A stretch of DNA of 64,000 nt from NCBI RefSeq assembly GCF_001277345.1, contig NZ_LIUT01000008.1:242874-306873 (forward strand), read 5' to 3'. Within the stretch, counting starts at the first letter, position 1, and every line of letters begins with the position of its first letter. Below are positions 26,693-35,849 of the stretch, piece by piece. The notes below the pieces were generated by a model. The model worked only from the letters and a program-made list of their open reading frames with translations, was not told where the DNA came from and made no database searches. A program made the position numbers and the translations under genes. Source of the DNA: Paenibacillus solani (GTDB lineage Bacteria > Bacillota > Bacilli > Paenibacillales > Paenibacillaceae).

Positions 26693-27988
26693 ATGATTAT
26701 ATTGAAGGATCGTACGCAAACGAAGAGCCCACAAGTAAATAAAACGTCCCATAAGGCGCAAGCAGCGTTAGAAGGAGAAGTGTCGGGGGTAAAAAGGTTC
26801 CTGCCGTTCTTAGGTCCGGCATTCATTGCGGCCGTTGCTTATATTGATCCTGGTAACTTTGCTACGAATATCACTGCTGGCTCGAAATATGGATATCTCT
26901 TGTTATGGGTCATATTTGCCTCTAATTTAATGGCAGTGCTTATTCAATCCTTGTCAGCAAAACTTGGTATTGCGACAAGAAAGAATTTGCCTGAGATAGC
27001 TAGAGAAAGGGTTCCTAAAGGGGTATCTATTTTTTTATGGATTCAAAGCGAACTCGTCATTATTGCAACCGATTTGGCGGAGTTTATAGGTGCGGCGTTA
27101 GGGCTTTATTTGATATTTGGCATTCCCATGGTTGAAGCTGCTGTGATTACGGCGGTCGCTTCATTTGCCTTATTGGAGTTTCAGCGACGAGGATACCGCT
27201 CATTTGAGGCAGTTATTGGAGTAATGGTTCTTGCAGTGGTCATGGCGTTTGCGGTTCAAATCTTCTTGGTCAAGCCTGATCTGGCTGCGATTAGCAGGAG
27301 TACGTTTATTCCGAGGTTTCAAGGTACAGATAGTATCCTGCTTGCAGCGGGTATATTGGGAGCAACCGTTATGCCGCATGTTATCTATTTGCATTCTTCG
27401 CTTACACAGAATCGCGTCATAGGAAAGAATGATAAAGAAAAGAGGCAAATCTTTAAGTTTGAATTTATCGACATACTCATTGCCATGATTATTGCAGGGG
27501 CTATTAACATGAGTATGCTGGTGGTGTCAGCGGCACTGTTTCATAAACACGGTTTATTCATAGAAGATCTGGATATCGCATTCAATAAGTTGAATGAATA
27601 TATTGGTCCAGTTGCGTCCATTTCATTTGGACTTGGCCTGCTGATTGCTGGATTATCAAGCGCCTCAGTTGGTACATTATCAGGCGATATTGTCATGCAA
27701 GGATTTATTAAAAAAAGGATCAATTTATATGTTCGAAGAGCCATTACGATGATCCCGCCGCTGCTTATCATCATTTTAGGGGTAAATCCAACGAATGCAT
27801 TAGTGATGAGCCAGATCATTCTCTCATTCGGGATTGTATTTGCACTTGTACCGCTCATTATGTTCACAAGTAATAAAAAAATAATGGGTGTATTGGTGAA
27901 CCATCGGGTGACGACTATTTTAGCTTGGATCGTTGCTTTTTTAGTCATCATTTTAAATATATTTCTTCTATGGGAGTCACTCTTTTAA
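26693..27988 (+). CDS. mntH: Nramp-family divalent metal (Mn2+) transporter
   Basis: A 431-residue Nramp transporter with about 11 membrane segments, importing Mn2+ (or Fe2+) with protons. The metal-binding motif AYIDPGNFATN in helix 1 (about residues 49-59) and the helix 6 motif VMPHVIYLHSS (about 227-237) are both intact. An N-terminal hydrophilic tail of about 35 residues is normal. The start is not sharply defined: GGAGG stands about 18 nt before ATG 26693, and a TTG follows at 26702. It is monocistronic with a strong terminator after it. Confidence 0.92.
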   Translation: MIILKDRTQTKSPQVNKTSHKAQAALEGEVSGVKRFLPFLGPAFIAAVAYIDPGNFATNITAGSKYGYLLLWVIFASNLMAVLIQSLSAKLGIATRKNLPEIARERVPKGVSIFLWIQSELVIIATDLAEFIGAALGLYLIFGIPMVEAAVITAVASFALLEFQRRGYRSFEAVIGVMVLAVVMAFAVQIFLVKPDLAAISRSTFIPRFQGTDSILLAAGILGATVMPHVIYLHSSLTQNRVIGKNDKEKRQIFKFEFIDILIAMIIAGAINMSMLVVSAALFHKHGLFIEDLDIAFNKLNEYIGPVASISFGLGLLIAGLSSASVGTLSGDIVMQGFIKKRINLYVRRAITMIPPLLIIILGVNPTNALVMSQIILSFGIVFALVPLIMFTSNKKIMGVLVNHRVTTILAWIVAFLVIILNIFLLWESLF

Positions 27989-28044
27989 TCATTCTCAATG
28001 ATGAAGTCTGGATATACGCATGTAATAAAATAGGTATTCAAAAG

Positions 28045-28091
28045 AAACCAAGGAGCTAAGCGAGTATCGATCGCTTAGCTCCTTGGTTTTT
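28045..28091 (+). terminator. Terminator after mntH
   Basis: A long perfect stem, AAACCAAGGAGCTAAGCGA with TCGCTTAGCTCCTTGGTTT, followed by TT. Confidence 0.9.
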
Positions 28092-28265
28092 GGCGAGATG
28101 AAGAAAAAATCCTAGGGTGATTTTGTTAATTCACATCTTGACGAAGTTGGGGTTAGTTATAATATACTACTCATGAGTAACATAAGGTGATAGAAGGAGA
28201 TCGATAGATACAGGGCAGATAGGAATAAAGGAGTATATACGCACAAGTCGGGGGCCCACAGAAAT

Positions 28266-31200
28266 ATGTCTTGGGAGGGGAAAACAATTCGTAAACAGGT
28301 AAAAAGGTTATTAGCTAGTATGCTTGCTTTTCTATTGATTACATCACTGCTGCCAGAATGGCTTGGAGGAAAAGCCTACGCTGCAAGCAGCTTCATCATC
28401 AGCACGGTAGCGGGTACGGGTACAGACGGCTATTCGGGGGACGGAGGAGCAGCGACGTCTGCCCAATTAAATTACTCGTCTGGAGTGGCGGTAGACAGCA
28501 TCGGAAATCTGTATATCGCGGATACTGCCAACCACCGGGTCCGAAAAGTCGATGCGTCTGGAAAGATTAGCACGATAGCGGGTACAGGTACTGACGGCTA
28601 TTCAGGGGATGGGGGACTGGCGACATCGGCCTCTTTGAATAAACCAAGTGGAGTAGCGATAGACAGCATCGGAAATCTGTATATCGCGGATAGCTATAAC
28701 CACCGTATACGGAAAATTGATGTATCAGGGGAAATCAGCACGGTAGCGGGTACGGGTACAGAAGGCTATTCGGGGGACGGAGGAGCGGCGACGTCTGCCC
28801 AATTAAATTACTCGTCTGGAGTGGCGGTAGACAGCATCGGAAATCTGTACATCGCAGATACAGTCAACCACCGGATTCGGAAAGTCGACACGTCGGGAAT
28901 AATAAGCACGGTAGCGGGTACGGGAGTTCTCGGCTCTTCAGGAGACGGAGGAAATGCCACATCGGCCAAATTAGTCTTCCCGATTGGAGTAGCAGTAGAC
29001 GGCATCGGAAATCTGTATATCACATCCGATTTTAGAATACGGAAAGTCGATGTATCGGGGAAGATCAGCACGGTAGCGGGTGTGGGTATACCGGGTTTTT
29101 CGGGAGACGGCGGACCGGCAGCATCGGCATTATTTAACGAACCTACTGGAATAGTTGTGGACAGTAGCGGAAATCTGTATATATCGGATATGTACAACTT
29201 CCGAGTCCGGAAAGTCGATACATCCGGGAATATTAGCACGGTAGCGGGTACGGGGCGACAAGACTATTTGGGAGACGGTGGACCGGCAACAGCGGCAGAT
29301 CTGAATAGTCCCAATGGATTAGCGATAGATAACAGTGGAAACCTGTACATAGCGGAAGCTTTTAATAGTCGTATTCGAAAATTAAGCTTGACCGCACAAA
29401 CCGTCAGCGCATTCGCCTCCTCCTCCATTCCCGGAGTCGGCACGGATGATACCATCACGATGACCGTGAAAAATGCGCAAGGGAATACGGATACATCGTT
29501 TAATGGTGTGCATGAAGTAACGGTATCGGGGTATTTGCAAGCACCCGACGGCTCCTATGGCAGTCTGAACGGGACGCCCTTAAGCGCCTCGTCGGGCACG
29601 GTCAGTGTCACATTCACTAGAGGGATAGCCACAGTAAATGTGACACTGAACAAAGCGGGGACGCATAAGATCCATATACGAGTAGCGGACGTTGCATCAC
29701 CAGCGGCCAATGAGTTGATCCTCATGCCAGTATCAGGAAGCGCGACCTCAATGGTGCTGACTACGGACATTAAGGCTCCGGCAAGCAGCGGAGGTGTGTT
29801 CGCCCAGCAACCGGTCATTACGCTTCTGGATGCTTACGGCAATCGGAGTGTGGAAGACAATAGCACTGCTGTGATCGCATCTAAGAAGGATACAGGGTTG
29901 TGGACCCTTACGGGAATAGCGACGGCGACGGCCCGTGGAGGTATTGTCACCTTTAGCGGCCTTGGCGCAGCCAATACAGCCCAAGTGACAGGAGCTAAGC
30001 TTTCGTTCGAAGCAGCGGGTTTGACGCCGATTGAGAGTACAGCCGTATCGCTTCCTTGGACTGCACCTGAAGTGAAGGCCCATCGCATGGGGGATATGCC
30101 AATCGGAACGAATGTCCGTGATAGCGTGGACTGGAATTACTTTACGGGTCAGAGTCCTGGATGGAATCCTTCAAACAAAGAAGTGTACAAGACAGCTCCG
30201 ATCTCCTGGGTTCTGGTGGATAAAGATAAACACGCGGCGAATACAAGCCTGTTCGTCTCAAAGGGTATTGTGGCTGAATTTGATGTGGAGCATGAATTTC
30301 CGCATCTGCAGGTATGGGATGGATCAGAGCTTCAAGCTTGGTTGCGAAATACATTTTATCCGGAAGCTTCACCTTTGTTCCGAAGCGCAATTGCAGTTAC
30401 CGCGAATACAGGGACTTTTACGGACTATTTGGATAACGATACCTTCTTTGTCCCATCTGCGCCAGAATTAGTACCCATTAATGATCCGCTCATTACGATG
30501 GGGCAGACTGTCATTCCTTACTTCAATAATGCGGATAACAGGAAGGCTAACGGCAACAAGTCGGAATATTACTGGACACGAACCAATGCCTATAATCCAT
30601 CTATCTTTTATCTGGTGAAAAACGCTACAGGCGAAGTCAGCCCTTTTTACACGGATCGCCCTCTTGGTGTGAGACCCGCTGTCAATCTGAGTTCGGATAC
30701 GATCGTGAAGGGACCCTATGTAGATTCAAGTGACGGCAGTTATTACTACAGACTCTCGAATGAGAAAAACCGGGGAACGGCTGAGATCGAACCGTCTGAC
30801 ATCAGCGCGGGAGAGGCAGCAAATGTGCGTTTCCAGGTGCGGAATGCGGATGACAGTATCGATACTAACTTTAACGAGCTGGCGGAAATAACGATCAGCG
30901 GCTATGTTTCCGCGCCGAATGGAACAGCAGGATCGTTTGCCGGGCAGGAGCTGACCCGAACGCAGACCATGATCCGGGTGCCGTTTACTAACGGTGTCGC
31001 AACCGTACCTCTCGTTCTGAATGCAGCATCGCGGCAGACTCTGCGGTTTCATATTAAGGGACTGGTGGAACCAAACATAGCGGCCATTGAGGTGCAGCCT
31101 ACACCACATGTCGATCGGTCGGTGAAGATAGGTCGGCAACCCGCAGGACCAACAGGGAACGGGGGAGGGCTGCTTCAAGTTCAGCCTGTTCTGAAGGTTA

Positions 31201-33941
31201 CAGACAAATTCGGCAATCCCATTTCTGGAATAACGGTTCGTGCAGTGAAAAAAGACAGCTCCGGCGATTGGACTTTAATTGGAAATACATCAGTCGTAAC
31301 CGATGCATCAGGAATCGCTTCATTTACCGGTCTTGGCGCCCTCAATGCTAGTACCAACCAGGATATCCAAGCAGCGGTTATCCAATTTGCAATCGAGGGC
31401 CAAACCTTAGTTGAAAGCGGGCCATTCCAAATCACAAGAGATTCCGGCAAAATGATCACAAGGCTGTGGCCGGTTCCACATGACCTCGATTATCCAAATG
31501 TCGATGACAATGGAAAATTTAAACGAATGGATGCGTCTGCCTATATTACAAATGAACCTCTCGCAGATGTATTGTTCTCAACAAAAGGAGCTCATCAGGT
31601 TGAGGTATCCATCGATGGAAATGTAATTGCGCGTGCGCAGAAGGGGCCATCCGGTTTTTTAGAAGTTATTCAAAATTCCGGAGCGCTGTCGATTGACTCG
31701 GCAGATCCTTTTATGGATACCTATATGATCCGCTTAACGTCACAATCGGTTCCCATGGAAGGCAAACGGATCGAAATCTCAGCAACGTCGAGCACTGGCA
31801 GCGATTCAGAAACCATCCTATTACTGCAAGCGCCAACCGTGATCACATTAAATGCCCCTGACAAATTGGAAGCAGGTAAAACGATAACAATTGGCGGAAG
31901 CATCGATACTAAGGCTAATTTAGAGATCATGTTCACCACTAGTGATGGAACGGCCATTGTTCACACAAATAGCCAGGGACAATTCTCTGTCCCATTCACT
32001 GCGCCTGCTTCTGCTGGGAACATAACCATAACAGTTGAAGCACCAGGGGTCGAGCAGCCGCTTATCAAGAGCTGGGACATCATGATCGAGGATACGCCAG
32101 CACCACCGAAAAACAGCATAATCGATCCCTTCCCGGGAAGCTTCGATAAGAACCCGGCTAATCAGGTCGATGTGACAACAACGGTAACGCTGAACGGCAA
32201 TTCGCTGGTTAGCATTAAGAACGGTATGGAGGAATTAACGGCGGACAAGGATTATACATTTGCCGGTGATATGGTGACGATCAAGAAGGAATACTTGGTG
32301 TCGGAGGCAGTCGGTACGCTCGCATTAACATTCACATTCAGCGCGGGTGCTGAGCAGACGCTGTTCATTCCAATCGTAGATACCACCTCCTGGCCACCTG
32401 AGGCCCCTGTACTGGAACCTCCAATCGCTGGAGATGGGCAAGTCGCACTTTCCTGGAACTCCGTCAGTGGTGCGGAGGGCTATAAAATATTCGCAAGCGA
32501 AACATCCGGCCAGTACGGGACGGAAGTCGCTACGGTAGGTAACTCTATCTACGATTACGAAGTCACGGGACTTACTAATGGGGTTACGTATTACTTTGTC
32601 GTCAAGGCGGCTAGCCAGAGCGGAGATAGCGAAGCATCCAATGAAGTGAGTGCAGCACCACAAGAGCCAGCGGCTGAAGCCCCGGTATGGCCGGAAGGCA
32701 GCAGATTGACGATCTCGGATATCACAGAGTCGAGCTTGAAGTTAATCTGGCCTGCTGCACAGGACGATGTGGCTGTAATGGGATATCGTCTCTACGTAAA
32801 TGGTGAGATGAAAGTGGACCAAGCTAGCAGTAAGTATGAATACTCGGTTACCGACGACGTCTATTCGTATACAATAGCGGGTCTTGCTCCAGGGATGAGC
32901 TATCCAATTACCGTTAAAGCCTATGATGCGGCGAATAATGAAAGTAACCCTGGATTAAGCAAGACGGCCAGGACGCTTCCGCCTTCGCCTCCGCCTATAT
33001 CCTCCGGCAGCAGCAATTCAGGAGGAGAATCGTCAGGCGGCAGCCAGTATGTATCCAGCAGCAACGCCAATCTGAAATCGCTGGAAATCTGGCTGGATGG
33101 CAAACGTATTTCCCTTACACCGTCATTTAGGGAAGATATGTTTTCTTATAAAATCCAAACGGAATCGAAGCAATTAGAGATAAAGGCAGCTGCAGCGCAT
33201 GCGGCGGCCAACGTGACATGGCAGGGCAAAGCGGTCAGCAGCGGCATTGTAATCGAATTGGCGGAGGGAGAGAATGTGATTCCACTGATCGTTACGGCCG
33301 AAGACGGCACCCGGCTTACGTACACGATCACGATTGTAAGAACCACACCGGAGCAGGAGAAGCCTGAGCCGCCCGTCACGGTGTTTACCGACATAACGGG
33401 ACATTGGGCAGAGGACTACATCAACCGTGCCGCGGCTGAAGGATTCATCAGCGGCTACCCGGACGGGACGTTGAAGCCCAACCATCCGGTTACACGTGCC
33501 GAGTTTACGGTGATGTTAGCGGGTGCGCTGGACCTGAAAGGGAAAGACGCAACCATAGCATTCACCGACAAGGATCAAATCGGCACATGGGCGAAGGGGG
33601 CTATCGTCCAAGCGGTACAGGCTGGGATTGTCGGCGGGTATGAGGATGGCAGCTTCCGTCCGAATGCGCAGATTACCCGTGTGGAAATGGCGGTCATGAT
33701 CGCCCGGGCGCTCAAACTGTCATCCGAGACCGATACGCTGACTGGTTTTGCCGATGATAAAGCAATTCCTCAGTGGGCAAAAGGCTCTGTAGAAGCAATG
33801 CGAAATCTTGGCTTTATAGAGGGCCGTGGCGGAAATCGTTTCGTGCCGAATGACCGCACAACAAGGGCAGAAGCGATGGTTGTGCTGCTAAAAGTGCTTG
33901 AACCTAAAGAAGAGGCGGACACAAGAGGAGATTTACTCTAA
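28266..33941 (+). CDS. Giant S-layer-anchored NHL-repeat surface protein
   Basis: An 1891-residue secreted protein. A signal peptide (cleavage near KAYA-AS, residue 39) is followed by six to seven NHL beta-propeller repeats (about 45-375), each with a 'STVAGTG..GYSGDGG' and 'G(V/I)AVDS.GNLYIAD' core. Next come paired Ig/filamin-like domains, a DUF6273-like domain (about 600-830), more Ig-like domains and a CBM_X2-like domain (about 1285-1375). Two FnIII domains (about 1378-1570), a cadherin-like sandwich (about 1595-1690) and three SLH domains (about 1705-1885, with TRAE/TRVE motifs) complete it. SLH domains bind pyruvylated secondary cell-wall polymer. The ATG at 28266 has only a weak upstream site, while GGGAGGGG stands 6 nt before an in-frame ATT at 28287. 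It is probably an adhesin or a scaffold; function is unknown. Confidence 0.88.
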   Translation: MSWEGKTIRKQVKRLLASMLAFLLITSLLPEWLGGKAYAASSFIISTVAGTGTDGYSGDGGAATSAQLNYSSGVAVDSIGNLYIADTANHRVRKVDASGKISTIAGTGTDGYSGDGGLATSASLNKPSGVAIDSIGNLYIADSYNHRIRKIDVSGEISTVAGTGTEGYSGDGGAATSAQLNYSSGVAVDSIGNLYIADTVNHRIRKVDTSGIISTVAGTGVLGSSGDGGNATSAKLVFPIGVAVDGIGNLYITSDFRIRKVDVSGKISTVAGVGIPGFSGDGGPAASALFNEPTGIVVDSSGNLYISDMYNFRVRKVDTSGNISTVAGTGRQDYLGDGGPATAADLNSPNGLAIDNSGNLYIAEAFNSRIRKLSLTAQTVSAFASSSIPGVGTDDTITMTVKNAQGNTDTSFNGVHEVTVSGYLQAPDGSYGSLNGTPLSASSGTVSVTFTRGIATVNVTLNKAGTHKIHIRVADVASPAANELILMPVSGSATSMVLTTDIKAPASSGGVFAQQPVITLLDAYGNRSVEDNSTAVIASKKDTGLWTLTGIATATARGGIVTFSGLGAANTAQVTGAKLSFEAAGLTPIESTAVSLPWTAPEVKAHRMGDMPIGTNVRDSVDWNYFTGQSPGWNPSNKEVYKTAPISWVLVDKDKHAANTSLFVSKGIVAEFDVEHEFPHLQVWDGSELQAWLRNTFYPEASPLFRSAIAVTANTGTFTDYLDNDTFFVPSAPELVPINDPLITMGQTVIPYFNNADNRKANGNKSEYYWTRTNAYNPSIFYLVKNATGEVSPFYTDRPLGVRPAVNLSSDTIVKGPYVDSSDGSYYYRLSNEKNRGTAEIEPSDISAGEAANVRFQVRNADDSIDTNFNELAEITISGYVSAPNGTAGSFAGQELTRTQTMIRVPFTNGVATVPLVLNAASRQTLRFHIKGLVEPNIAAIEVQPTPHVDRSVKIGRQPAGPTGNGGGLLQVQPVLKVTDKFGNPISGITVRAVKKDSSGDWTLIGNTSVVTDASGIASFTGLGALNASTNQDIQAAVIQFAIEGQTLVESGPFQITRDSGKMITRLWPVPHDLDYPNVDDNGKFKRMDASAYITNEPLADVLFSTKGAHQVEVSIDGNVIARAQKGPSGFLEVIQNSGALSIDSADPFMDTYMIRLTSQSVPMEGKRIEISATSSTGSDSETILLLQAPTVITLNAPDKLEAGKTITIGGSIDTKANLEIMFTTSDGTAIVHTNSQGQFSVPFTAPASAGNITITVEAPGVEQPLIKSWDIMIEDTPAPPKNSIIDPFPGSFDKNPANQVDVTTTVTLNGNSLVSIKNGMEELTADKDYTFAGDMVTIKKEYLVSEAVGTLALTFTFSAGAEQTLFIPIVDTTSWPPEAPVLEPPIAGDGQVALSWNSVSGAEGYKIFASETSGQYGTEVATVGNSIYDYEVTGLTNGVTYYFVVKAASQSGDSEASNEVSAAPQEPAAEAPVWPEGSRLTISDITESSLKLIWPAAQDDVAVMGYRLYVNGEMKVDQASSKYEYSVTDDVYSYTIAGLAPGMSYPITVKAYDAANNESNPGLSKTARTLPPSPPPISSGSSNSGGESSGGSQYVSSSNANLKSLEIWLDGKRISLTPSFREDMFSYKIQTESKQLEIKAAAAHAAANVTWQGKAVSSGIVIELAEGENVIPLIVTAEDGTRLTYTITIVRTTPEQEKPEPPVTVFTDITGHWAEDYINRAAAEGFISGYPDGTLKPNHPVTRAEFTVMLAGALDLKGKDATIAFTDKDQIGTWAKGAIVQAVQAGIVGGYEDGSFRPNAQITRVEMAVMIARALKLSSETDTLTGFADDKAIPQWAKGSVEAMRNLGFIEGRGGNRFVPNDRTTRAEAMVVLLKVLEPKEEADTRGDLL
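28390..29395 (+). repeat. Tandem NHL-coding repeats, period about 168 bp
   Basis: Six to seven coding repeats of about 56 codons. The first (from about 28429) and third (from about 28765) are almost identical at DNA level over nearly 100 bp and lie exactly two periods (336 bp) apart. The second and later copies are more diverged. This points to recent duplication or gene conversion. Confidence 0.8.
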
Positions 33942-34009
33942 TCATAACTGCCACGAAATAATAGAGGAGCCAGGGACGTACGTAACGAGTCCTGACTTCT
34001 CAACTCTCT

Positions 34010-34042
34010 GAAGCCATCCTGTACAGGATGGCTTCTTCTCTT
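34010..34042 (+). terminator. Terminator after the S-layer protein gene
   Basis: GAAGCCATCCT and AGGATGGCTTC pair perfectly around GTAC and are followed by a T-rich tail. Confidence 0.85.
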
Positions 34043-34070
34043 TAGCAACCAGTAAGCTGGGAAGAATGAA

Positions 34071-34158
34071 ACCGTTCCCAGAAAGGGTTGCATATACGAC
34101 GAATAGAACGAATTGATTCTTATCTGCCCACCTATCATCTCCTAGAACTGGGAACGGT
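34071..34158. repeat. Wide-spaced inverted repeat
   Basis: ACCGTTCCCAG (34071-34081) and CTGGGAACGGT (34148-34158) are exact complements 66 bp apart, between a terminator and the end of the TetR gene. Meaning unknown. Confidence 0.5.
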
Positions 34159-34183
34159 CTCATATTTCAGGAGGGGGCTTTTT

Positions 34184-34735
34184 TCATTTCATTCGGATAT
34201 AACTCATTAAGAACTCATTCATCGTTTGAGGAGGCAAATCATAGTCATTCTCGTCCCATTGCATAAGGATGCCAATAATAGCGTTTGTCTGATAGCTCAA
34301 GAGGTAGTCCAGCTGCAGATCGGTGAGGTTGAGGGAGTGCCCCTGTACAAATTCCTTCATAATGGAGCGGAGCGTATGAAACAGCTGCTTGTAATAGATA
34401 AGCGGTACTTTCTCGTCAAACACGATGCGATAAAAGGAGTTGTACTTTTGTACATGATCGAATATCTGAATCATCTCGGGCTGCAGCTGCTCAATATTAT
34501 GATTCGTAAGATCATAAGGGAGTTCAAACGAACGCTTTAGATCCTCCACGATTTCGGAGAAATAACGTTCGAACACGCCATGTACATTTTTGTAATGTAA
34601 ATAGAAGGTCCCTCGATTGATTTTGGCCAGCCGGGACAGCTCAGCAATCGAAATCTCATTTAGCGATTTCTCTTTTAAGAGAATGAGCAAAGCTTGCTGC
34701 AAACGCTCATGTGTTTTGATAATTCGTAGATCCAT
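34184..34735 (-). CDS. TetR/AcrR family repressor
   Basis: A 183-residue regulator. The N-terminal TetR helix-turn-helix is clear (EISIAELSRLAKINRGTFYLHYKN, about residues 28-51), followed by an all-helical ligand and dimer domain of normal length. It is transcribed away from an SDR gene, with two palindromes in the 154-bp gap between them. The likely job is repression of itself and of the SDR until a small molecule binds. GGGAAGG precedes the ATG. The ligand is unknown. Confidence 0.9.
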   Translation of the reverse strand: MDLRIIKTHERLQQALLILLKEKSLNEISIAELSRLAKINRGTFYLHYKNVHGVFERYFSEIVEDLKRSFELPYDLTNHNIEQLQPEMIQIFDHVQKYNSFYRIVFDEKVPLIYYKQLFHTLRSIMKEFVQGHSLNLTDLQLDYLLSYQTNAIIGILMQWDENDYDLPPQTMNEFLMSYIRMK

Positions 34736-34753
34736 CAGAAATTTTCCTTCCCT

Positions 34754-34785
34754 TATTAAACATAAATTTCGGAATGTGTTTAATA
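34754..34785. promoter_or_regulatory. Palindrome near the TetR gene start
   Basis: TATTAAACA (34754-34762) and TGTTTAATA (34777-34785) are exact complements 14 bp apart. They lie just upstream of the repressor's start codon and are a candidate autoregulatory operator. Confidence 0.5.
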
Positions 34786-34812
34786 ATCAACGTTTTATGA
34801 TGTTTCTGTTGT

Positions 34813-34841
34813 TTGTACTGTGATTTTCATTCTACTATAAT
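34813..34841 (+). promoter_or_regulatory. Candidate promoter of the SDR gene
   Basis: A perfect TATAAT (34836-34841) stands 17 bp after TTGTAC (34813-34818). The -35 box is weak. The next palindrome begins inside the -10 box. Confidence 0.55.
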
Positions 34842-34866
34842 TTTATTGAACATATGTACAATAAAA
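34841..34866. promoter_or_regulatory. Candidate TetR operator
   Basis: A 26-bp near-perfect palindrome: arms TTTTATTG and CAATAAAA around ACATATGT, one mismatched base pair between. It covers the expected transcription start of the SDR gene, the classical place for TetR repression. Confidence 0.65.
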
Positions 34867-34889
34867 TTGAACATTGAGGAGACACGGCT

Positions 34890-35648
34890 ATGAAATTAGA
34901 AAACAAAGTAGCGATTGTTACAGGTGCCGCATCAGGTATGGGTAAAGCTATTGCCGAAGGCTATGCAGCTGAAGGAGCAAAGGTCGTCGTATCCGACTTG
35001 AACTTGGAAGGTGCGAAGCAAGTCGTAGAAGGTATTGTTTCTAATGGTGGTACAGCGTTTGCCATCGAGACGAATGTGACCAATGATGAGGATTTGCAGC
35101 GTCTATTCGATGAAACGATTGCGCAATACGGCAAGCTGGATATTTTGGTCAACAATGCGGGAATCATGGATGGCATGGAGCCTATTAATGAAATCGAAGA
35201 CGCGCGTTGGGACAAGATTTTTGCTGTGAATACAACCTCGGTGATGAAATCGATGCGCCTGGCTAGCAACCTGTTCCTCGAACAGGGCCATGGCGTCATC
35301 GTAAATAATATCTCGGCAGGCGGATTATACGGTGGACGTGCGGGAGGAGCCTATACAGCTTCCAAACATGCCGTTGTTGGCTTGACGAAGAATACAGCGT
35401 TTATGTATGCGGATAAGGGCATCCGCTGCAACGGTATTGCTCCGGGAGCCGTCATGACGAATATTCAATCTTCCATGACGAGCGTCAGCCAGTATGGCAT
35501 TGGCAGACAGCAATTAGGCATGGCATTGAATCCGCGTATCGGTCAACCCGAGGAAATCGCCAAGCTGGCCATCTTCCTGGGCTCCGATGATGCGAGCTTC
35601 GTGAACGGACAAATCGTAACAGCTGATGGAGGCTGGACTACGTACTAA
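34890..35648 (+). CDS. SDR-family oxidoreductase under TetR control
   Basis: A 252-residue classical short-chain dehydrogenase. It has the nucleotide motif TGAASGMGKAIAEG (about residues 11-24), NNAGIMD, an active-site serine in NNISAGG, and the YTASKHA Tyr/Lys pair. LNLEGAK after DL in strand 2 suggests either cofactor. The C-terminal INGQIVTADGG type ending (here VNGQIVTADGG) is normal. GAGGAGAC precedes the ATG at 34890. It is the divergent target of the adjacent TetR repressor and ends at a terminator. Substrate is unknown; many similar pairs respond to small organic compounds. Confidence 0.88.
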   Translation: MKLENKVAIVTGAASGMGKAIAEGYAAEGAKVVVSDLNLEGAKQVVEGIVSNGGTAFAIETNVTNDEDLQRLFDETIAQYGKLDILVNNAGIMDGMEPINEIEDARWDKIFAVNTTSVMKSMRLASNLFLEQGHGVIVNNISAGGLYGGRAGGAYTASKHAVVGLTKNTAFMYADKGIRCNGIAPGAVMTNIQSSMTSVSQYGIGRQQLGMALNPRIGQPEEIAKLAIFLGSDDASFVNGQIVTADGGWTTY

Positions 35649-35687
35649 GCTGCAAAGTGCGATTTATTAGTATATATAATGCAAAGA

Positions 35688-35719
35688 GAAGGGCACCCGG
35701 ATGGGTGCCCTTATTGTTT
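35688..35719 (+). terminator. Terminator after the SDR gene
   Basis: GGGCACCC and GGGTGCCC form a perfect 8-bp stem with a 4-nt loop, followed by TTATTGTTTA. Confidence 0.8.
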
Positions 35720-35765
35720 ATCTTTACCTATAGGTGGTAGGATGAGAGGAACAAAATTAATCGTG

Positions 35766-35785
35766 GTATAATACCTTTGTTATAC
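35766..35785 (+). promoter_or_regulatory. -10 box within a small palindrome before the gntR-type gene
   Basis: TATAAT lies at 35767-35772 within GTATAA...TTATAC (35766-35771 and 35780-35785), which could be an autoregulatory site of the GntR regulator. No good -35 box was found. Confidence 0.4.
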
Positions 35786-35849
35786 TTCTGTGGCATAGTA
35801 GAGAATAAACAAGCGCAACGACATATAAATACCCAAAGGGAACAATTAG

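Noticed and set aside
28390..29395. Regular repeats that could be taken for a CRISPR array
   Set aside because: The period is about 168 bp, the repeats are in frame and encode NHL blades; there are no short identical repeats with unique spacers.
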